Source of the DNA: an uncultured Lactobacillus sp.
GTDB taxonomy: Bacteria > Bacillota > Bacilli > Lactobacillales > Lactobacillaceae
Direction of reading: 5' to 3'
Assembly: GCA_945281075.1 (NCBI GenBank)
Contig: CALYQE010000032.1
Span: 1-16,918, forward strand
Length of the DNA: 16,918 nucleotides
Each line of letters starts with the position of its first letter. Position 1 is the stretch's first letter. Under the pieces are notes generated by a model. That model was given only the letters and a program-made list of their open reading frames with translations, was not told the DNA's origin and ran no database searches. Shown here piece by piece: positions 13,174 to 16,918 of this stretch. The position numbers and the translations under genes were made by a program.

Positions 13174-13788
13174 TGACACGCATGTGGTCGACCATTATTG
13201 GTTATGCTTTTGGTTGTATTCTCTTTGCGGTGATTGTTTGTCGCCTGGGCTTTAAACAAGATCCGACTAAAGTGGGCTCAGGCAATCCGGGAACCGCCAA
13301 TGTGGGTGCAGTTTTCGGCAAAAAGTGGGGCATTATTACGTGCTGCGGTGATTTGACTAAGACTGCTGTCTGTCTATTAATTGTTCACCTGCTCTTTGCC
13401 CAAAGAATTAATCTTGTTTATGCCGGCTTGGGGCTGGTTTTAGGTCACTGCTTTCCTTTTTGGGATCATTTTAAAGGCGGCAAAGGTGTCACGGTAGCCA
13501 GTGCTGCTTGCAGCTATCTATGATGTTCAAGCCGCCGCGGTAACTTTATTAGTTGCCTTAATCTTGTTGATTATTTTGCAAAACCTGACGCTGCCGCCAC
13601 TAGTCTTTATTTTTTTATTCAGCTTTTATGAATTTACTAAAGTTGAAGAAGCTGGATTTGTGTTACTATTAATTAGCTTAATCATGATTTATAAGTTTAG
13701 ACATGACATAGTTGACTTTTTTTCTGGCAAGAGTAAGAAAGTCGATATTTTATACACAATTAAGAAAAAATTGGGTATTAAGGCGTAA
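13173..13788 (+). pseudogene. plsY: plsY-type glycerol-3-phosphate acyltransferase, frameshifted
   Basis: Two overlapping reading frames together make one PlsY of about 204 residues, the normal length. Frame 1 (13173-13523, 116 residues) carries the motifs GSGNPGTAN (35-43) and GHCFPF with FKGGKGV (91-106). The next frame supplies the last helices and the RHDIVDFFSGKSKK tail (to 13788). The break lies near 13503-13514, at GCTGC-TT-GCAGC; dropping one T restores the usual ten residues between GKGV and the next Asp. PlsY uses acyl phosphate to acylate glycerol 3-phosphate in the membrane. The start ATG overlaps the LCP stop (TAATG), with AAGGTG upstream. Causes could be mutation, a sequencing error, or programmed +1 shifting at CTA TGA. 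It is probably a second plsY copy. Confidence 0.8.
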
Positions 13789-13832
13789 TTAGCAATCGCG
13801 TCATTGTTTAGTGAGGGACATATACTAAAAAC

Positions 13833-16808
13833 ATGAATAAAAATAAGAAGACAATTAAAGCAGTGCAGATAATTTGCACACTGGTCGTAACTCTTTTCAT
13901 GCTGATACAGATGTATAGCTTGAAAGGAATTGCGGCTCGTGCGCATTATTCATTCATCCGCTTCATGCCGGATATGATGCACAATGCCACAATTATGTTC
14001 GTACCAATGGTTTTTGGTGCTGTTTATAGCAAAAAAAAGCAAAGTGCGAGCGAAAGTTTTAAGCTTTGGCTCATGGCAATGGCTACGCTCATTGTCTATT
14101 ACATTTTGTTCTTTATTAAAGTACCTGAGCGCTTTAATATGTGGCGGGTTTGGGGAATGCTCTTTCCGATTATTACCAGCACTTCGGTCTTATTTTCTGG
14201 CCTGTTTTTCAGCATGTTGGTTCAGCCAAGACTTTATGATTTACAACATAAGCTGACGGTGAAGCAAAATATCCTAGTGCTTAGTGTATTGTCTTTATTG
14301 GGTTTTGCGCTGAGTGCCGGCAATTTATCTTTCCAGTATTCCTTATACGGACTTTACCTAATTTTGTTCTTTGCCTGGGGTATGTTTCTTGCCAATGTAT
14401 CTGTCAAGGGAAAGCTATTAGGATTGTCACTAATTAGTGGTTTTCTTTCTTTCTTTGTTGTACTAATTGGCGTTTCAGGCTTTGATGCTGTTTACTGGTC
14501 ACAGATTATTTCTGGTAACGGCGGTGGCGACTGGAACCGAGAATTTTTAAACAACCCATCCTCACCATTTATGTTTTTAATGGTGGTGGCGGTCTTTTTA
14601 CTGTTCAAAAAGGTGATTTTAACTTTTAGTGAAAAACAGATTCGCTACTTTATCCCAGTGATCATCTTTATGGACGCTCCGATTTCAAACCGTTTCATGA
14701 ATGATTTCCGCTTTACTGGTTCCTCCATGGTTAATAAGCTGATCATGGTTTTGGCTATGCTAGTAATTGCACTTGCCTGGGACTGGTTATTAGAGAAATA
14801 CTTGTTTAAGCTGAAACCGGCGCCAGCTATTATTACTTATCTAGATCAAGAACCTAATTTAGCCAAAGTCTGTGAAAAAGTTTGGGGCTATATTACCAGT
14901 TTTGTGATTCAAAACCGTGTTAACCTGCTCACTTGGGCATGGTTCTACATTCTCAGCTTCGGTTCCTTCTTGATTGAATCCGACAACTTGCGAATTCAAA
15001 TCAGTACGGCTGCAACGATTAACGCCATTGTTTATCTGCTTGGTACTAAGTTCTTTGCAATTGTTTTGACCACGATTTTCCTTGATGCGCTATTTTCTGT
15101 TTTTTACTTTGTAACCACGCGCTACTGGACATCTAATATGCTAGTCAGCCTGATTGCAGTTGGTTGGGCTGTGGCTAATAAGATTAAACTCATTCTTCGC
15201 GGTGAGCCAATCTATCCGACGGAAATTAGCGAGATCGTTAACTGGAAGACCTTGCTGCCAATGATTGGTAAGGCAACAGTAATCGCGATTTTAGTGGCAA
15301 TTGTGATTGTGATTGCGTTAGATGTCTTTTTAGAACTGAAGTTTCCGATCAAGAAGCGTGGATCATGGAAGAGACGAGGAATATGGGCATTAGCTAGCTT
15401 GCTCTTATTTATGACTCCGTTGCGCTTTAATCACGATGGCGGCGTTATTTATCATATCAACCGCGGCTTTGATAACCGACAAAGGTTCAGAAATCCAGAG
15501 CGTGATATTCAGGTCAATGGTCCGGTTCTTAACTTTTTGAACTATATTGACTTACAGATTATGGATCGGCCGGCAACAGGCTATTCGGCTTCAAGTATTG
15601 AACAGCTTAACCAAAAGTATGCTAAAGTGGCTGCCAAAATTAATCGCAAACGTCAAAACAAGCTGAGCGATCAGACGATTGTCTTTAACCTGAGTGAAAG
15701 TTTTGTTGATCCGAATACATTCCCTACGATTAAGTTTGATCGTGATGCCCCTAACCCAGTTAAGTTCATCGAATCAATGAAATCACGTTCCTCCTACGGC
15801 AACATGCTCAGTGCCGGCTATGGTGGTGGTACTGCCAACATGGAATGGGAAACCTTAACTGGACTAAACATGGGTCTGTTTAAGTCAACCTTGACGCCAT
15901 ATGTGCAGATTGTGCCAAACTATGACTTTTACCCAACGATTGGAATGAACTTTGATTATAAATCCGCTGTCCATCCTTTCATCGGTACTTACTATTCAAG
16001 AAGAGAAGATTATCGCCGCTTTAAGTTTGATAAGTTTGTGTATGCTGGTTCCAAATATCCAATCATTGATCAGAAGAAACTGGGTAAGAGCGGCTATAAC
16101 TCTGATTATACAACGTATGCTAATGGTTTGAAGCAGATTAATTCACGCCAAGACGGACAATTTATTAATTTGATTTCAATTCAAAACCACATGCCATACA
16201 ATAACTGGTATCCAAACAATGAGTACATGGGTAAGATTACTGGAGACTTATTTAATACTCCGGCCGTGCGTGAGCAAATGGCAACCTATGTTAAGGGAAC
16301 GCAGTATACCGACAAGGCGGTTAAGCAGTTTATTGGGGAAATTGATCGAATCAAGAAGCCAATTACGTTAGTCTTCTATGGTGACCATTACCCAAGTATT
16401 ATTTCCCAAAGTTACACTGCCAAGTATCCAGTACAAATGCACTCAACGCGTTACTTCATATATTCAAACAAGTATGCTCGTGAGCATGGTGCGAAAACAA
16501 GACTGCCACGCAAGGCTAATAACTTTGTCAGCTCGAGTGACTTTATTGCAATGATGTTGGAACAGACGAATTCTAAAGTTACTCCTTACCAAGCTTTGCT
16601 AACCGAAGTTCATAAGAAATTACCGGCAATCACCATTAACTTTAGTGGTGATAAAGGATACGAACTGATCGGACGCAAGGGCCAGGTCATTGATCCAGAA
16701 TACCTGACGAAGAAGCAGAAGGAAATACTTGCTGATTATGAGACTATCCAATATGATATGACAGCTGGCAAGGCATATGGACTGCAAATTAAGGGCTTTT
16801 ATAAATAA
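13833..16808 (+). CDS. LTA-synthase-type phosphoglycerol transferase with extra N-terminal membrane module
   Basis: A 991-residue membrane protein. Residues 350-991 are a full LTA synthase-family enzyme: about five membrane helices, the RGEPIYPTEI loop (about 456-465), then an extracellular sulfatase-fold domain. Glu622 (SESF), the nucleophile Thr667 (GGGTANMEWE), Asp851 and His852 (YGDHYPS) match the metal and catalytic residues Glu255, Thr300, Asp475 and His476 of S. aureus LtaS. Such enzymes move glycerol phosphate from phosphatidylglycerol onto a polymer or lipid. Family members are usually 600-720 residues; here about 340 residues with some ten helices are added in front. That module faintly resembles a degenerate acyltransferase-3 membrane domain. 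The ATG has a distant AGGGA (14 bases). It follows the plsY-type gene by 44 bases without a terminator, so it belongs to the LCP operon. Confidence 0.9.
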   Translation: MNKNKKTIKAVQIICTLVVTLFMLIQMYSLKGIAARAHYSFIRFMPDMMHNATIMFVPMVFGAVYSKKKQSASESFKLWLMAMATLIVYYILFFIKVPERFNMWRVWGMLFPIITSTSVLFSGLFFSMLVQPRLYDLQHKLTVKQNILVLSVLSLLGFALSAGNLSFQYSLYGLYLILFFAWGMFLANVSVKGKLLGLSLISGFLSFFVVLIGVSGFDAVYWSQIISGNGGGDWNREFLNNPSSPFMFLMVVAVFLLFKKVILTFSEKQIRYFIPVIIFMDAPISNRFMNDFRFTGSSMVNKLIMVLAMLVIALAWDWLLEKYLFKLKPAPAIITYLDQEPNLAKVCEKVWGYITSFVIQNRVNLLTWAWFYILSFGSFLIESDNLRIQISTAATINAIVYLLGTKFFAIVLTTIFLDALFSVFYFVTTRYWTSNMLVSLIAVGWAVANKIKLILRGEPIYPTEISEIVNWKTLLPMIGKATVIAILVAIVIVIALDVFLELKFPIKKRGSWKRRGIWALASLLLFMTPLRFNHDGGVIYHINRGFDNRQRFRNPERDIQVNGPVLNFLNYIDLQIMDRPATGYSASSIEQLNQKYAKVAAKINRKRQNKLSDQTIVFNLSESFVDPNTFPTIKFDRDAPNPVKFIESMKSRSSYGNMLSAGYGGGTANMEWETLTGLNMGLFKSTLTPYVQIVPNYDFYPTIGMNFDYKSAVHPFIGTYYSRREDYRRFKFDKFVYAGSKYPIIDQKKLGKSGYNSDYTTYANGLKQINSRQDGQFINLISIQNHMPYNNWYPNNEYMGKITGDLFNTPAVREQMATYVKGTQYTDKAVKQFIGEIDRIKKPITLVFYGDHYPSIISQSYTAKYPVQMHSTRYFIYSNKYAREHGAKTRLPRKANNFVSSSDFIAMMLEQTNSKVTPYQALLTEVHKKLPAITINFSGDKGYELIGRKGQVIDPEYLTKKQKEILADYETIQYDMTAGKAYGLQIKGFYK

Positions 16809-16819
16809 TGCGGTTAGTA

Positions 16820-16848
16820 TTGACTTGTTAGTTAAAAATAAGTATGAT
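16820..16848 (+). promoter_or_regulatory. Promoter of the T-box leader
   Basis: TTGACT (16820-16825), a 17-base spacer and TATGAT (16843-16848). Transcription would begin near 16855, just before the T-box stem I. Confidence 0.65.
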
Positions 16849-16854
16849 CATTTA

Positions 16855-16918
16855 TATCAAAAATAAGTAGCACTTCGATTCAGCGGACAGAGAACTAGCG
16901 GCTGGTGTGAGCTAGACA
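16855..16918 (+). ncRNA. T-box riboswitch leader, 5' part of stem I
   Basis: After AGTAGCACTTCGATT comes CAGAGA, then CTAGC, GGCTGGTG, TGA and GCTAG, which pairs back to CTAGC. The AGAGA bulge followed by a stem whose loop carries GG-TGGTG is the standard stem I apex-proximal signature of Firmicute T-box leaders, which sense uncharged tRNA and control aminoacyl-tRNA synthetase or amino acid genes. The specifier loop, antiterminator and gene lie beyond the window, so the amino acid is unknown. Confidence 0.8.

Noticed and set aside
13821..13826. TATACT as a promoter for the LTA-synthase-type gene
   Set aside because: It is only six bases from the ATG, so transcription would start inside the gene; the gene is better read as part of the LCP operon.

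Overview
The window looks like chromosomal DNA of a low-GC Firmicute, most probably a Lactobacillus of the L. acidophilus/L. delbrueckii group. The pointers are strong AGGAG-type ribosome binding sites, frequent TTG starts, many U-tailed hairpin terminators, a near-consensus catabolite (cre) box, secreted NlpC/P60 hydrolases with AAA-type signal peptide ends, and a T-box leader. The genus is inferred from protein style; no marker gene or rRNA is present.

Layout. 1-54 is the 5' end of an unknown minus-strand gene with a good promoter and overlapping cre box. 419-955 and 1053-1673 are two plus-strand genes of unknown function, the second membrane-anchored. 1721-3223 (minus) is an O-antigen ligase-like polytopic membrane protein and 3333-3653 (minus) a small DUF2187-like protein. 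A 416-base intergenic stretch with several hairpins precedes a guanylate-kinase-like P-loop protein (4070-4615). Three tandem paralogous secreted NlpC/P60 peptidoglycan hydrolases follow (4793-7263), each with its own terminator; the middle one has an exact WalR-type box. hflX (7336-8601, minus) is preceded by a 15-codon leader ORF with an excellent ribosome binding site. A 14-TM drug-efflux-type MFS transporter (9119-10558), an orphan HicB-like protein (10760-11047) and a short mutarotase-like protein (11392-11958) lead to an envelope-polymer operon: an LCP (LytR-CpsA-Psr) ligase (12061-13173), a plsY-type glycerol-3-phosphate acyltransferase gene split by a +1 frameshift (13173-13788), and a 991-residue protein joining an extra membrane module to a complete LTA-synthase-type phosphoglycerol transferase (13833-16808). 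The window ends inside a T-box leader (promoter at 16820-16848) whose gene lies outside.

Together the genes centre on the cell envelope: wall turnover (NlpC/P60), glycopolymer assembly or attachment (O-antigen-ligase-like, LCP), and glycerolipid/glycerol-phosphate polymer chemistry (PlsY, LTA synthase), with stress and drug functions (HflX, MFS) between. No complete novel defence or mobile system is visible: I saw no transposase, integrase, CRISPR array, tRNA or rRNA. The best candidates for something new are the hflX leader peptide, the N-terminal extension of the LTA-synthase-like protein, the interrupted plsY in its operon, and the paired inverted repeats plus small ORF upstream of the MFS gene.
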